From Halobacillus litoralis (lineage in GTDB: Bacteria; Bacillota; Bacilli; Bacillales; Halobacillaceae): DNA of 64,000 bases. Position 1 is the stretch's first letter. Each line of letters opens with the position of its first letter. A program made the translations under genes and the position numbers. Positions 33,874-42,860 of this stretch are shown piece after piece. The stretch lies in contig NZ_CP026118.1 of the NCBI RefSeq assembly GCF_004101865.1, positions 1,054,001 to 1,118,000 on the forward strand, written 5' to 3'. The notes under the pieces were generated by a model. It saw only the letters and a list, made by a program, of their open reading frames with translations. It was not told where the DNA came from and ran no database searches.

Positions 33874-34486
33874 AAAACTAAAAAAGCAATTATCCATCGC
33901 TTATGATTCTCAATCCAATCATCGAAACGATGCAGAGACCCAAACGTGGAAAATATATGAACGTTCTTCTTTTTTGCAACGTTTGATTAATGAAGAAAAA
34001 AACTCTCTCTTGGAAATTGGGGCAGGTGCAGGGAAAGACAGTGATTATTTTAAGACTGCAAATCTGAATGTCCATGCTACCGACTTATCCGAGCAGATGG
34101 TTGAGAAGTGCAGGGAAAAAGGATTGAACGCAAGTGTTATGAGTTTTGATGAGCTTACTTTTGAAAAAGATTCATTCGATGCTGTTTGGTCGCTTAACTG
34201 TCTGCTTCACGTCCCTAAAAATAACCTGAGGGACGTTCTTAAGGGTGTCCAGCATGTGTTGAAAACAGACGGCCTATTCTATATGGGGGTATATGGGGGC
34301 ATCAATCAGGAAGGGATTTGGGAAAATGATTTCCATGAGCCTAAGCGCTTCTTTTCCTTCTACCAGGATGAGGATTTAGAAACAGTCCTGGAACAATATT
34401 TTACTATCGAGGCATTTCATAAAATACCGATGAGCCATGTTGGAAACGGTCCTACCCACTTCCAAGGATTCATTTTAAGAAAGTGA
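33863..34486 (+). CDS. Class I SAM-dependent methyltransferase
   Basis: 207 residues with the SAM motif I LLEIGAGAGKDSDYF (about residues 49-63), the acidic end of strand 2 in VHATDLSEQM, and motif IV DAVWSLNCLLHVP. It is a methyltransferase type 11 domain; the substrate is unknown. The start follows GACGGAGGCAATTC. It is preceded by an ORF that overlaps it and by a hairpin region, and is divergent from the ABC-F gene. Confidence 0.88.
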   Translation: MISEKLKKQLSIAYDSQSNHRNDAETQTWKIYERSSFLQRLINEEKNSLLEIGAGAGKDSDYFKTANLNVHATDLSEQMVEKCREKGLNASVMSFDELTFEKDSFDAVWSLNCLLHVPKNNLRDVLKGVQHVLKTDGLFYMGVYGGINQEGIWENDFHEPKRFFSFYQDEDLETVLEQYFTIEAFHKIPMSHVGNGPTHFQGFILRK

Positions 34487-34499
34487 CTGATGGAGGAGG

Positions 34500-34691
34500 T
34501 CATTCCCCTCCTCCATCGCTTCCACCACCGTCCCCGTGATCATTTCCATGATTGTGAAAGTCGGACTGCCAAGCATTTTGATTCTCCTGTTTGGAACCAA
34601 TCGTACGGCTGCTGGAAGACTGTCCAATAAACCTGATCAGAATAGTAAAGAACACAATCACAAAGAAAATACCTAATAATGTTGCCCACAT
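34500..34691 (-). CDS. Small single-pass membrane protein with Gly/Asp/His-rich tail, 63 aa
   Basis: One TM helix (LLGIFFVIVFFTILIRFIG, residues 5-23), then a polar tail rich in Ser, Asn, His, Asp and Gly (NHGNDHGDGGGSDGGG). The start is ATG 34691, preceded by AAGGGGGATTCTT. The tail might bind metal, but this is a guess. It is convergent with the methyltransferase. Confidence 0.6.
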   Translation of the reverse strand: MWATLLGIFFVIVFFTILIRFIGQSSSSRTIGSKQENQNAWQSDFHNHGNDHGDGGGSDGGGE

Positions 34692-34883
34692 AAGAATCCC
34701 CCTTTATTCATACATACGTATCTTATGGGAAACTGTTTCAGCTATTTCCACTAATTGTTATCTGGATAGAGGTGAATTTATTTATCTTTTAGAATAACAG
34801 AGCTGTACTTCAACAATCAGCATTTTGTATGGTGGGAAGAAATCGACAATAAATAAATCTATAATAGAAAGGAAAATCCTGTC

Positions 34884-35861
34884 ATGTACCCAGCCAAACT
34901 GAAAAAAGGAGATGAAATCCGGGTCATCTCCCCATCTAAAAGCCTTGCCATCATCGCAGCTGATCAGAAACAACTAGGCATGGAGAGATTAGAAAGCCTT
35001 GGATTCAAAGTTACATTCAGTAAATATGCAGATGAAGATGCTTCAAGCTTATCCAACCCGATCACACACCGTATTGCCGATCTCCACGAAGCTTTTCGCG
35101 ATTCTAAAGTCAAAGCCATTTTGACCACAATCGGCGGTTTCGACAGTAACCAATTGTTGAAACATATCGATTACCGTCTCATTCAAGACAACCCTAAGAT
35201 CTTTTGTGGTTTCTCGGATATTACTGCGCTCTCCAACAGTATCTATAGCAAGACAGGGCTTATTACTTTCAGCGGCCCGCATTTTTCTTCCTTCGGGATG
35301 GAAAAGGGGATAGACTACACATTCGATTACTTCGCAAAAATGGTCACAAGGTCTACTCCCATCACTATTCAACCGGCTGAATATTGGAGTGACGATCGTT
35401 GGTATCTTGATCAGGAAAATCGTACTTTCCATTCAAATGAAGGCCCTCGTATCATTAATGAAGGAGAAGCCCAGGGGACGATCATTGGAGGGAACTTGTG
35501 CACATTAAACCTTCTTCAAGGTACGCAATACATGCCTGATTTAGAGAACACCATCCTCTTTCTTGAAGATGATGAACTATCTAATCCCCCTACTTTCGAT
35601 CGTGACTTACAATCACTAATCCATCAACAAGGCTTTGATAAAGTGAAAGCGATCATTATCGGCCGGTTCCAGAACGCATCTGAATTCCATCCGGATGTTT
35701 TGAAGGGGATCATCCACTCAAAAAAAGAGTTGGATCACATTCCTGTCATTTCAGATGCGAATTTCGGGCATACGACTCCCCGTTTCACCTTTCCTATTGG
35801 CGGAATGGCTAAAGTAGCAGCGGAAAATGGAGAGGCTACAATTGAAATACTTGAGCACTAA
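34884..35861 (+). CDS. LD-carboxypeptidase (S66 family, YocD/MccF-like)
   Basis: 325 residues. The catalytic Ser lies in the FCGFSDITALSNSIYSKTG region (nucleophile elbow GFSD), Glu in FLEDDEL and His in DANFGHTTPR. Members cleave the L,D bond of murein tetrapeptides during recycling, or inactivate peptidyl-nucleotides such as microcin C. There is no signal peptide, so it acts in the cytoplasm. The start follows AAAGGAAAATCCTGTC. A B-type repeat begins 20 bases after the stop. Confidence 0.9.
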   Translation: MYPAKLKKGDEIRVISPSKSLAIIAADQKQLGMERLESLGFKVTFSKYADEDASSLSNPITHRIADLHEAFRDSKVKAILTTIGGFDSNQLLKHIDYRLIQDNPKIFCGFSDITALSNSIYSKTGLITFSGPHFSSFGMEKGIDYTFDYFAKMVTRSTPITIQPAEYWSDDRWYLDQENRTFHSNEGPRIINEGEAQGTIIGGNLCTLNLLQGTQYMPDLENTILFLEDDELSNPPTFDRDLQSLIHQQGFDKVKAIIIGRFQNASEFHPDVLKGIIHSKKELDHIPVISDANFGHTTPRFTFPIGGMAKVAAENGEATIEILEH

Positions 35862-35882
35862 GCGTTTAACTCAAAAAGTGGA

Positions 35883-36206
35883 AGGGGCTGGGACAAAACA
35901 CTAACTGCAACTGGAAAAAACGAACAACAGGGCGGAATGGATCATATGGAGCGTAGGCAAGATCCACTTGGTCAAGGGATCTTCTTGACCAAGTTAGCTG
36001 AGGCCGTGCCCGCGGCAAGCATCCACCGACAAGCGATGCGTGTGAAGCAACAACAAACTTTAACAGTTCCTCTAGATTGAAAAGTGTTTTTCAGTGACCA
36101 CAAGTATGTTGCCGGAGCGGCGCAGGCATTTATTGCTTCATTAAGAAAACCCGAACGAAATTCGTTCGGGTTTTCCAGCGGAAAAATTCTTTTGTCCCAA
36201 CCTCTT
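35883..36206. repeat. Chimeric repeat B3: a family B element with a family A core
   Basis: The ends are family B (GGGGCTGGGACAAAACACTAACTG and TTCTTTTGTCCCAACCTC, in pieces), including GGAGCGTAGGCAA and GTATGTTGCCGGAG. The interior from about 35961 to 36098 is family A: GATCCACTTGGTCAAG with its inverted partner, GGCCGTGCCCGCGG, CAAGCATCCACCGACAAGCG and the GATTGAAAAG-TTTTTCAGTG end block. A CCCGAACGAAATTCGTTCGGG hairpin follows, as in B2. It fills the gap between two convergent genes. Confidence 0.75.
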
Positions 36207-36217
36207 CCTCTTTACTT

Positions 36218-36976
36218 TTATCCATTAACTAAATCATATAACTTGTACACTTTGCCGTTCTCCACTTTTCGCGGCTCCAATAAAAGATCCATCAGCACTC
36301 CTGCGACCTCATCGGGGGAGCGCAGTGAACCCTCCTCCTTTAATTGCTTGAATTTATCTACATCAGCAAAAGCATCCTTCGAAGAAGAACGGATTTCGTT
36401 CTGCATATCCGTGTCGATCACACCCGGACTATAGGCTAAAATCAAATGCTTCTTATCCTTTTGTTCAAGGGCAAGCGTTTCTGTAAAACGATTTATTGCA
36501 GCTTTGGAGCTACTGTATGTACTCCATCCATGCACTGCCTTTTCAGCCGCTCCTGAAGTGATATTTATGATACCCATGGAGATATCACGTGCATTTGCTT
36601 CGCGAATACATCTGTTCACCATTAGAATCGGGGCTGTCACATTTACTTGCATATGTTTCTCAACAGCTTCAGTTTCCAACTGACCGACGGTATCGATCGG
36701 TTCAATCACTCCGGCATTGTTGACGAGATAGACATAATGAGTTTTGTCATGAAAAACTTCTTCCGTGATATGATTCAACCCTTTTTCAATTTCCTCTGTT
36801 TTACTTAAATCGCAGCTGACATGTGAGTAATGGACTCCATGTTCCTCAGCCAAGGATTTCAACTCCTCATTTTCCGATCTCGAAACAGAAATGACATTTA
36901 CATTTTTGAGAATCAATTGTTTCGCGATTGCTTCACCTAAACCGCGTGAAGCACCTGTAACTATTGCATATTGCAT
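36218..36976 (-). CDS. Short-chain dehydrogenase, YueD (benzil reductase)-like
   Basis: 252 residues with the NADP motif TGASRGLGEAIA (residues 7-18), NNAGV, catalytic Ser in NITSGAAEKA and YSSSKAA with the Tyr-x3-Lys pair. It resembles B. subtilis YueD, an NADPH-dependent benzil reductase related to sepiapterin reductases. The physiological substrate is unknown. It is divergent from the YczE-like gene by about 140 bases. Confidence 0.85.
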   Translation of the reverse strand: MQYAIVTGASRGLGEAIAKQLILKNVNVISVSRSENEELKSLAEEHGVHYSHVSCDLSKTEEIEKGLNHITEEVFHDKTHYVYLVNNAGVIEPIDTVGQLETEAVEKHMQVNVTAPILMVNRCIREANARDISMGIINITSGAAEKAVHGWSTYSSSKAAINRFTETLALEQKDKKHLILAYSPGVIDTDMQNEIRSSSKDAFADVDKFKQLKEEGSLRSPDEVAGVLMDLLLEPRKVENGKVYKLYDLVNG

Positions 36977-37117
36977 CTCTTATTCCTCCTTCATCTATTG
37001 ATATATATTTCCCTTATGATAATAATAAAAACACTCAGCAAGCCCTAACTTTACATCCGATATGGCAAACGATATGATAAACGAAGCATATATGTACCGT
37101 CTAAAGGAGTCTCTACC

Positions 37118-37753
37118 ATGAAATATTTAGTTCTGTTCATCATTTATATAGGCGGCCTCGTGATCTCCAGCCTCGGCCTTGCTCTTATCATCAGATCCGG
37201 TTTAGGTGTCGGCCCTGGTGACAGTATTGCCGTCGGGCTGTCCATGCACTTGCCTGTAACGGTAGGAAGTGTCATGATCGCAGCCTTCATCGTTCTTTTA
37301 CTTGTAAATGCAAAATTAGAAAGTAAACGACCGAAATTCGAATCACTGATCCCCATCATCATTCGTGGACGCACCGTCGATATTTTCCTTTATGGTCTAT
37401 TGGCAAATGCTGAGTATGATGTTTGGTGGAGCCAGTGGGGGATATTCACGCTCGGTTTACTCGCCACCGCAATCGGTATCTCGGTTTATTTACGTACACC
37501 ATTCCCAAGGATCCCACTCGACCATTTCATGATGATTATGAATGAAAAAACAAAGCAGTCAAAAAGCTTCATTAGAATTTTATCTGAATCTGCCATGGCC
37601 CTCATCGGTTTCTTACTAGGTGCACCCGTAGGTTTTGGTACATTGATCGTCGCCATTCTCTTAGGACCACTTATTCAAACAACGTTCCGGTGGGCACGTC
37701 CCATCGCCATGTTATGGACAGAACCAAGAAAGAAGCTTAAACAAAAAGCGTGA
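37118..37753 (+). CDS. YczE/YyaS/YitT-type integral membrane protein
   Basis: 211 residues with about five TM segments. The opening IGGLVISSLGLALIIRSGLGVGPGDS is the family signature (here given in outline), and the C-terminal GAPVGFGTLIVAILLGPLIQ is the second conserved block. The family function is poorly defined; one member affects surfactin production in B. subtilis. The start follows AAAGGAGTCTCTACC. Confidence 0.87.
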   Translation: MKYLVLFIIYIGGLVISSLGLALIIRSGLGVGPGDSIAVGLSMHLPVTVGSVMIAAFIVLLLVNAKLESKRPKFESLIPIIIRGRTVDIFLYGLLANAEYDVWWSQWGIFTLGLLATAIGISVYLRTPFPRIPLDHFMMIMNEKTKQSKSFIRILSESAMALIGFLLGAPVGFGTLIVAILLGPLIQTTFRWARPIAMLWTEPRKKLKQKA

Positions 37754-37772
37754 TTTAAAAGTCACGCCTTTT
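37743..37772. terminator. Terminator hairpin between convergent genes
   Basis: A stem AAAGCGTGA/TCACGCCTTT, overlapping the stop of the YczE-like gene, ending in TTTT. Confidence 0.75.
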
Positions 37773-37779
37773 GGTTGCT

Positions 37780-38217
37780 CTATTCATCAAACGAGAGTTT
37801 CGTCACACCCGTTTCTTCTAACTTTCTTCCGATATTTTCTTCCAACTCCAAACGCTTTTCCATATGTTCCTCCGTCATTTCACCTTCCAAAGGACCATAA
37901 AGTTCTGTCATTTTTTTCTCGACCAATTTTTCGACCAACTTGTCCCAGAAACTGAACTCATCATACTCCTCCACATACGTAGCCAACAACTGTGATTCGT
38001 AATCGACATCCAGGTCGTGTACTCCTAATTGTTCATGATGCGTAATACGGTCCTCAAGATTCCCTTCTTTATATTTCGATAACACGAGTTCACGGACATC
38101 TTCAAATGCTTCATCCAATTCCATCTTTGTGGAATTCACCATCCACGAACCTAAAAAGACCGATTCGACCAGGGTTTCATATTGTTCTTTTGACATTTCT
38201 ATTTTGATATTCGCCAA
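37780..38217 (-). CDS. Acidic hypothetical protein, 145 aa
   Basis: A highly charged, acidic, helical protein without Cys-rich or membrane regions (MELDEAFEDVRELVL, DKLVEKLVEKKMTELYGPLEGEM). The start is TTG at 38217, six bases behind AAAGGAGAGAATACA; the open frame continues upstream without a ribosome binding site. I do not recognise the family. Its acidity suits a salt-adapted cytoplasm, which is an inference. Confidence 0.7.
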   Translation of the reverse strand: MANIKIEMSKEQYETLVESVFLGSWMVNSTKMELDEAFEDVRELVLSKYKEGNLEDRITHHEQLGVHDLDVDYESQLLATYVEEYDEFSFWDKLVEKLVEKKMTELYGPLEGEMTEEHMEKRLELEENIGRKLEETGVTKLSFDE

Positions 38218-38389
38218 TGTATTCTCTCCTTTCAGCGATTTTAATTGCATTATAGCATAATGACATAGGACATTATGAGCGATAAACTTATTCCAGTATA
38301 AGAGATTAAGCAGGCTGAGAAGCAACTTGCTTCTCAGCGCAATATCTCGGAATCGAGTCTTGAACAACTCCTGCACTTTAAAGCAGGTA

Positions 38390-38590
38390 CGATAATAAGA
38401 TGGCACTGTAGAACTGCAACTTTTAAAGTTTTCATCAAATAAAGAAGCCGAGTTGGATTGATCAAGTTAGCTGTGGCCGTGCCCGCTGCAAGCACGTACT
38501 GACAAGCGATTCGTGAGAAGCAACAACAAACTTTGACAGCTCCTCTATATGATAAAGGTTTTTTTCCGTGGTCTCGTAATAAGGCATTAT
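38390..38590. repeat. Repeat family A, deletion derivative A3
   Basis: It begins like A1/A2 (GCACTGTAGAACTGCAAC, AAAGAAGCCGAGTTG) but the right arm of the hairpin and the next 200 bases are gone. The left arm joins directly to GATCAAGTTAGCTGTGGCCGTGCC, followed by the usual CAAGC...GACAAGCGATTCGTGAGAAGC and end block. Part of the 473-base gap before the aminotransferase; the rest is the leader of the 145-aa gene. Confidence 0.7.
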
Positions 38591-38613
38591 TTCACAGATG
38601 TTCAATAAGACAA

Positions 38614-38655
38614 TAAAAAAAGCACCTCAATTGATATGTTAATTGAGGTGCTTCT
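38614..38655 (-). terminator. Terminator of dat
   Basis: A 13-bp perfect stem AAGCACCTCAATT/AATTGAGGTGCTT followed by a U-run on the minus strand. Confidence 0.92.
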
Positions 38656-38690
38656 TTGGATAATGACTGATTTCCTCAGCTTCATAACTT

Positions 38691-39581
38691 TTAGTCAGTC
38701 GCTGATTGACTTGAAAAGATCGACTTGTTTTCTGGAATTCCTGCTTCTTGTTCATAACATTTTTGCAGTGTTCGTGTGACAGGTCCAGGAGTGCCATCAC
38801 CAACTGTTTGACCATCGACTTTCAGGATCGGCATCACTTCCGCTGTGCTGCTGGACAAAAACAGCTCATCTGCATATTGGATATCCTCCACAAGAAAAGG
38901 CGCTTCGTTGAATTCAATATTTTCTTGATTACAGAAGGCTTCGATTCGCATGCGTACACATCCATGAAGAATATTTTTTTTAGCCGGATGTGTGTACACA
39001 CTGCCATCCCTTACATAATACACATTGGAAGAACTGCACTCCGTCACTTCTCCATTTTTATGGAGAATCGCTTCAAAGCTTCCTTGCTCTTTCGCAGCCT
39101 GTTTTGCGAGGACGTTCGGTAAAAGGTTCAAGCTCTTAATATAACACCAATCCCATCGGACATCGTCCTGTGTGATGGCAGTTACCCCTTCGCGCATTAA
39201 TTCTGTCGGGCGCGGCAGATCTTTGACATAGGCATACAAATTCGCATCCGTATCAGCAGGAAAAGCGTGATCTCTCGGAGCAGAACCACGTGTGATCTGC
39301 AGATATACTTTAGCATCGCCTTCTACTCCGTTTTTTTCTAACAATTCATCCAAACGTTTATACATATCTTCTTTTTTATATGGCACATTGATTTTCACAG
39401 CTGCGGCGGAACGATAAAGACGCCCTACGTGTTCATCTATCAAATAATACTTGCCATCATATACTCTGATGACTTCATAGATGCCATCTCCGAACTGCAG
39501 CCCTCTTTCCTCGAAAGGATATCGAAGGTCATCCTGCTCTATAAAATCATTTTCTGTCAATATGTGATTGTAAATCGTCAT
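38691..39581 (-). CDS. dat: D-amino acid aminotransferase
   Basis: 296 residues of the class IV PLP aminotransferase fold. ERGLQFGDGIYEVIRVYDGK is near residue 25, the PLP Lys is in YIKSLNLLPNVLAKQ (about residue 145) and EVTECSSSNVYYV follows. It makes D-glutamate and other D-amino acids for peptidoglycan. The start is ATG 39581 after GGAGGCTGTGTT. It lies about 105 bases downstream of the extra pyrH on the same strand with no clear terminator between, so the two may share transcripts. Confidence 0.92.
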   Translation of the reverse strand: MTIYNHILTENDFIEQDDLRYPFEERGLQFGDGIYEVIRVYDGKYYLIDEHVGRLYRSAAAVKINVPYKKEDMYKRLDELLEKNGVEGDAKVYLQITRGSAPRDHAFPADTDANLYAYVKDLPRPTELMREGVTAITQDDVRWDWCYIKSLNLLPNVLAKQAAKEQGSFEAILHKNGEVTECSSSNVYYVRDGSVYTHPAKKNILHGCVRMRIEAFCNQENIEFNEAPFLVEDIQYADELFLSSSTAEVMPILKVDGQTVGDGTPGPVTRTLQKCYEQEAGIPENKSIFSSQSATD

Positions 39582-39686
39582 AACACAGCCTCCTAAACTC
39601 AATCCTATAGTTTAACGAATAGTTTATCAGAAAATTGCACTTCTATGGTATCTCATTGAAAAATGTTTCAATACAAGCCTATAGAC

Positions 39687-40427
39687 CTAGACTTCTTCCT
39701 GAAATTTAGAGGGGCGATGTGAGATCAGAGTGCCCGCATCCATGCCCTGGCAGACATTTTTCATAATACCAGCCTGATCAAAGTTGAATATGTGTACAGG
39801 CAATTGATGGTCACGGGCAAGAAGTAACGCAGATTGATCCATCACTTGTATGTTTTGTAACAATATATCATCGTAATTCAATGTACCATACATCTTCGCA
39901 TTCTCATGAATCGTAGGGTCAGCAGTATATACACCGTTGACACCTTGCTTGGCAACAAGGATAGCATCACACTCCAGTTCGATCGCCCGCTGAACAGCTG
40001 GGTAGTCTGTCGTTACGAACGGTTGCCCGTTCCCCCCTGCAAGAATGATGATATAACCTTTATCGAGGTGGTGCATGGCCTTCAAGCGGATATATGGTTC
40101 TGCAACACTGGATACAGGTACTGAACTCATCACACGTACTTCTTTTTCCGATTTACTCTTCAGAACCCCACGAAGCATCAGGCTGTTGATAACGGTGCCA
40201 ATTGTTCCTATGTTATCCGCTTCGACACGATCGATGCCCCACTTTTCAGCCGTGCGTCCGCGAAAGATATTCCCACCTCCAATAACAAGAGCGACTTCAA
40301 CTCCCTCTTCAATCAATGTCAAAATCTCATTAGCAATATGTTCTAAACTTGCATGATCGAAGTTGTCCTGACTATCTCCTTTTAAAGCGCCTCCACTGAT
40401 TTTCAATAAAACGCGTGAATATCTCAC
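39687..40427 (-). CDS. pyrH: UMP kinase, extra stand-alone copy
   Basis: 246 residues of the amino-acid-kinase fold. VLLKISGGALKG, VIGGGNIFRGR, AEPYIRLKAMHHL, GGNGQPFVTTD and VNGVYTADP are visible. It phosphorylates UMP to UDP. The usual bacterial pyrH lies in rpsB-tsf-pyrH-frr; here none of those genes is present, so this is probably a second copy (the canonical locus is not in this window). The substrate-pocket block reads FVTTDYPAVQRA, unlike the F-(S/T)-T-D-(T/S)-A-A form of housekeeping enzymes. GTG start at 40427 with AAGGAGGGACTGGA. A leader ORF with a built-in terminator lies directly upstream. Confidence 0.9.
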   Translation of the reverse strand: MRYSRVLLKISGGALKGDSQDNFDHASLEHIANEILTLIEEGVEVALVIGGGNIFRGRTAEKWGIDRVEADNIGTIGTVINSLMLRGVLKSKSEKEVRVMSSVPVSSVAEPYIRLKAMHHLDKGYIIILAGGNGQPFVTTDYPAVQRAIELECDAILVAKQGVNGVYTADPTIHENAKMYGTLNYDDILLQNIQVMDQSALLLARDHQLPVHIFNFDQAGIMKNVCQGMDAGTLISHRPSKFQEEV

Positions 40428-40440
40428 TCCAGTCCCTCCT

Positions 40441-40536
40441 TCATTCTAAAAAAAGAGCATAGACATTGTCTATGCTCTCCAATAGGAACGGAAAAATAAG
40501 CAGTCCTTTACTACAGACAGATTTTGCTTGCTCCAT
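40441..40536 (-). CDS. Candidate 31-aa leader peptide upstream of pyrH
   Basis: ATG 40536 follows GGGAGCGGTGAAA. The frame encodes MEQAKSVCSKGLLIFP... and ends LFLE at TGA 40441-40443, 13 bases before the pyrH start and touching its ribosome binding site. Codons for ESIDNVYALFL lie on the terminator hairpin itself. A translating ribosome would prevent that hairpin from folding, which is the logic of leader-peptide attenuation. The ORF has not been recognised in any family. Confidence 0.5.
   Translation of the reverse strand: MEQAKSVCSKGLLIFPFLLESIDNVYALFLE
40448..40477 (-). terminator. Attenuator-type terminator before pyrH
   Basis: A perfect 10-bp stem GAGCATAGAC/GTCTATGCTC with a 3-base loop and a run of seven U in the minus-strand RNA, 21 bases upstream of the pyrH start codon and inside the leader ORF. 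It cannot serve the upstream 178-aa gene without also cutting off pyrH, so conditional termination is likely. Confidence 0.85.
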
Positions 40537-40616
40537 TTTCACCGCTCCCTTCTCATATATTTTGACTATTCAACATTGTATCATATGCATGGAAGAAAGA
40601 AACATTGCTGCTCACC

Positions 40617-41153
40617 TTATTCAACAGGAATAGTCGTTTCCAACCACGCCTGTGCATTCGGAGTAGCTTCATCCCCTTCAGCAATCATTGGATAAAAGAA
40701 GAGTGTCAGTTCTTCTAAATCCTGATCATAGTGGAAACCATCGAATTGAACATATTGAAAAACAGAAAAGGTACCTGCGACCAGACCGACTGTCCGTCCA
40801 TCATAAGTCGTCCCATTGGAATCCACCGCTTTTACAAGAAACTCGATTTGACCCTTTTTCCGCTTCCATTTCTTTTCTTCATTATTCATGAGGTTGTTCC
40901 CTTTACCATACCACATACCAAAATATAGCCCTTTGGATGTATTACGGCTGTAGAGCTTCGTGAGGTGCACACCTTCATCACCAATTTCAAGCTTCCCTTC
41001 CGTCAATGGCTGCGGGTGCTGATTCGGCTCTTCGACCATCGGATAGATTTGATCATTGGTCAATCGATTCAATTCTCGGTTATCAAGATAGAAAAAGCAA
41101 ACAATGATAATCAAAGCAATTAAACTGAATATGGCCAGGCGAATCTTTTTCAT
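40617..41153 (-). CDS. Hypothetical membrane-anchored extracellular protein, 178 aa
   Basis: One N-terminal TM or uncleaved signal segment (LAIFSLIALIIIVCFFYL, about residues 6-23), then a soluble domain rich in beta strands, with TKLYSRNTSKGLYFGMWYG and a DGFHYDQDLEELTLFFYPM block. No Cys in the domain and no known motif. The start at 41153 follows AAAGAGGTGAAACAA. Gene order (spoVR, this gene, pyrH leader) is the only context; function unknown. Confidence 0.65.
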   Translation of the reverse strand: MKKIRLAIFSLIALIIIVCFFYLDNRELNRLTNDQIYPMVEEPNQHPQPLTEGKLEIGDEGVHLTKLYSRNTSKGLYFGMWYGKGNNLMNNEEKKWKRKKGQIEFLVKAVDSNGTTYDGRTVGLVAGTFSVFQYVQFDGFHYDQDLEELTLFFYPMIAEGDEATPNAQAWLETTIPVE

Positions 41154-41326
41154 TTGTTTCACCTCTTTATGTAAAGGTAAATCTTACCTTAATTATAGCA
41201 GATTCCATTCTGATTTGAGTTATTGGAAGTGACATTTATATAAGTAGTGCTAAACACTATCTCCGTTTGAGTTTGAGGATACTCTACCTTGCTATGGTTA
41301 TCGTTAAGCCTGTTTCTTTCATGGAA

Positions 41327-41363
41327 CAAAAAGACCGCCCCTTCAGAGAAAGGGCAGCCTTTA
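41327..41363 (-). terminator. Terminator of spoVR
   Basis: An imperfect stem around GACCGCCCCTT/AAGGGCAGCC with a U-run on the minus strand. Confidence 0.65.
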
Positions 41364-41365
41364 AA

Positions 41366-42775
41366 TCACAAATATTTCTTCTGTACTTTCTTACCACCAT
41401 AACTGAACACAACCTCCCGGCCTTCGACTAGCGTTTCCATATGGACTGCCCTTCCCCAAAGCTGGTACACGTATGGTAAAGTTTTTTCGAGGTAGCTTAC
41501 ATCAAGCTCTACATCCTCATAATGATGTTTCAAATACAGCTCTCCGCCTTTAACATAATCCCCATCTTGTACTGTGATGTATGGAAAGCCTCCATTCACG
41601 CGCATTGTGACCAATTGATCGCGAACGGCTTCATGATCTTTGTCTGTGATTTTATATTTTTGGCCCTGTTTTTGAAATAGATATAAGTCTTCCCGTCGCA
41701 CCAATTCCCTTGTCAAGTAGTTTCGGATAAAGCTTTGATCTGATTCGATTTCTCGGACTTCAAACATTTTCTCACGTCCGGTTCCCGGCTCTATTCCGTG
41801 CTTCTTCATTTCTTCTGTAGGGTTATCATAGCGCTCTTCAATATCTTCAAAGATTTTCAGCCCCAAATAATATGGATTCAACTGTGTTTTAGAAGGTTGG
41901 ACTACACTTGCATTTAATTTCGCGAATTCAATGGACTCATCACTCGTTAAATCCAATTCCCTCAATATCCTTGCATGCCAGTAGGAAGCCCATCCTTCAT
42001 TCATGATCTTCGTCTCAAGCTGTGGCCAGAAATATAACATTTCTTCGCGCATCATCGTCAAGATATCCCGTTGCCAGTCTTCCAATTCGCGGCTATACTG
42101 TTCGATGAACAAAAGCAAGTCCTTCTCAGGTCGAGGCGGAAATTTCTTTTTCTTCTTGAAAAAAGAACGGTCTTCAGAAGAGGACTCATCTATTTTCCAA
42201 AGGTCGTCATAAACCGTTTGCTGCGGCTTCTCTTCACTTTCTTCCTCTTCCATCGACCAGGATAACTTAGGGCGCACAAGTGAAGGGTCGATATGCTCTT
42301 GAATAGCTAGTACAGCATCCAAAAATGACTCCACTTGCTGTTTTCCGTATATTTTGTCGTAGGTTGCTACTCGCTCAGCCGTGGCTGCCATACTTTCAAC
42401 CATGTCCCTTTTGGTGTTTTGAAAACGGGCATTGTTTTTGAAGAAATCACAGTGAGCAAGGACATGGGCCACGATCAGTTTATTCTGGATCAGGCTGTTG
42501 GAGTTTAACAAAAACGCATAACAAGGGTTAGAATTGATGACAAGTTCATAAATTTTACTTAGACCAAGATCATATTGCAACTTCATTTTGTAATACTGTT
42601 TGCCGAAGCTCCAATGTGAGAAGCGTGTCGGCATACCGTACGCTCCGAATGTATAAATAATATCATCAGGACAGACTTCATAACGCATTGGATAGAAATC
42701 AAGCCCGAATCCTTTAGCGATTTCAGTGATTTCCCTGATCGCATATTCGAGCTTCTTTTGGTCATCTGGTTTCAA
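41366..42775 (-). CDS. spoVR: SpoVR family protein
   Basis: 469 residues, the length of B. subtilis SpoVR. Blocks characteristic of the family are visible: [21 protein letters not shown] (in outline), [29 protein letters not shown] and [15 protein letters not shown]. SpoVR is involved in spore cortex formation. It is transcribed leftwards and stands alone, with a terminator behind it. Start at 42775 behind GAAGGAGGGGGCATC. Confidence 0.95.
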   Translation of the reverse strand: MKPDDQKKLEYAIREITEIAKGFGLDFYPMRYEVCPDDIIYTFGAYGMPTRFSHWSFGKQYYKMKLQYDLGLSKIYELVINSNPCYAFLLNSNSLIQNKLIVAHVLAHCDFFKNNARFQNTKRDMVESMAATAERVATYDKIYGKQQVESFLDAVLAIQEHIDPSLVRPKLSWSMEEEESEEKPQQTVYDDLWKIDESSSEDRSFFKKKKKFPPRPEKDLLLFIEQYSRELEDWQRDILTMMREEMLYFWPQLETKIMNEGWASYWHARILRELDLTSDESIEFAKLNASVVQPSKTQLNPYYLGLKIFEDIEERYDNPTEEMKKHGIEPGTGREKMFEVREIESDQSFIRNYLTRELVRREDLYLFQKQGQKYKITDKDHEAVRDQLVTMRVNGGFPYITVQDGDYVKGGELYLKHHYEDVELDVSYLEKTLPYVYQLWGRAVHMETLVEGREVVFSYGGKKVQKKYL

Positions 42776-42860
42776 AGATGCCCCCTCCTTCGATTTCGCT
42801 TATCTTACTATATGAGGGGGGAAGAAAGAACATGAAGATTCCCGTCATCTTATATAAAAG

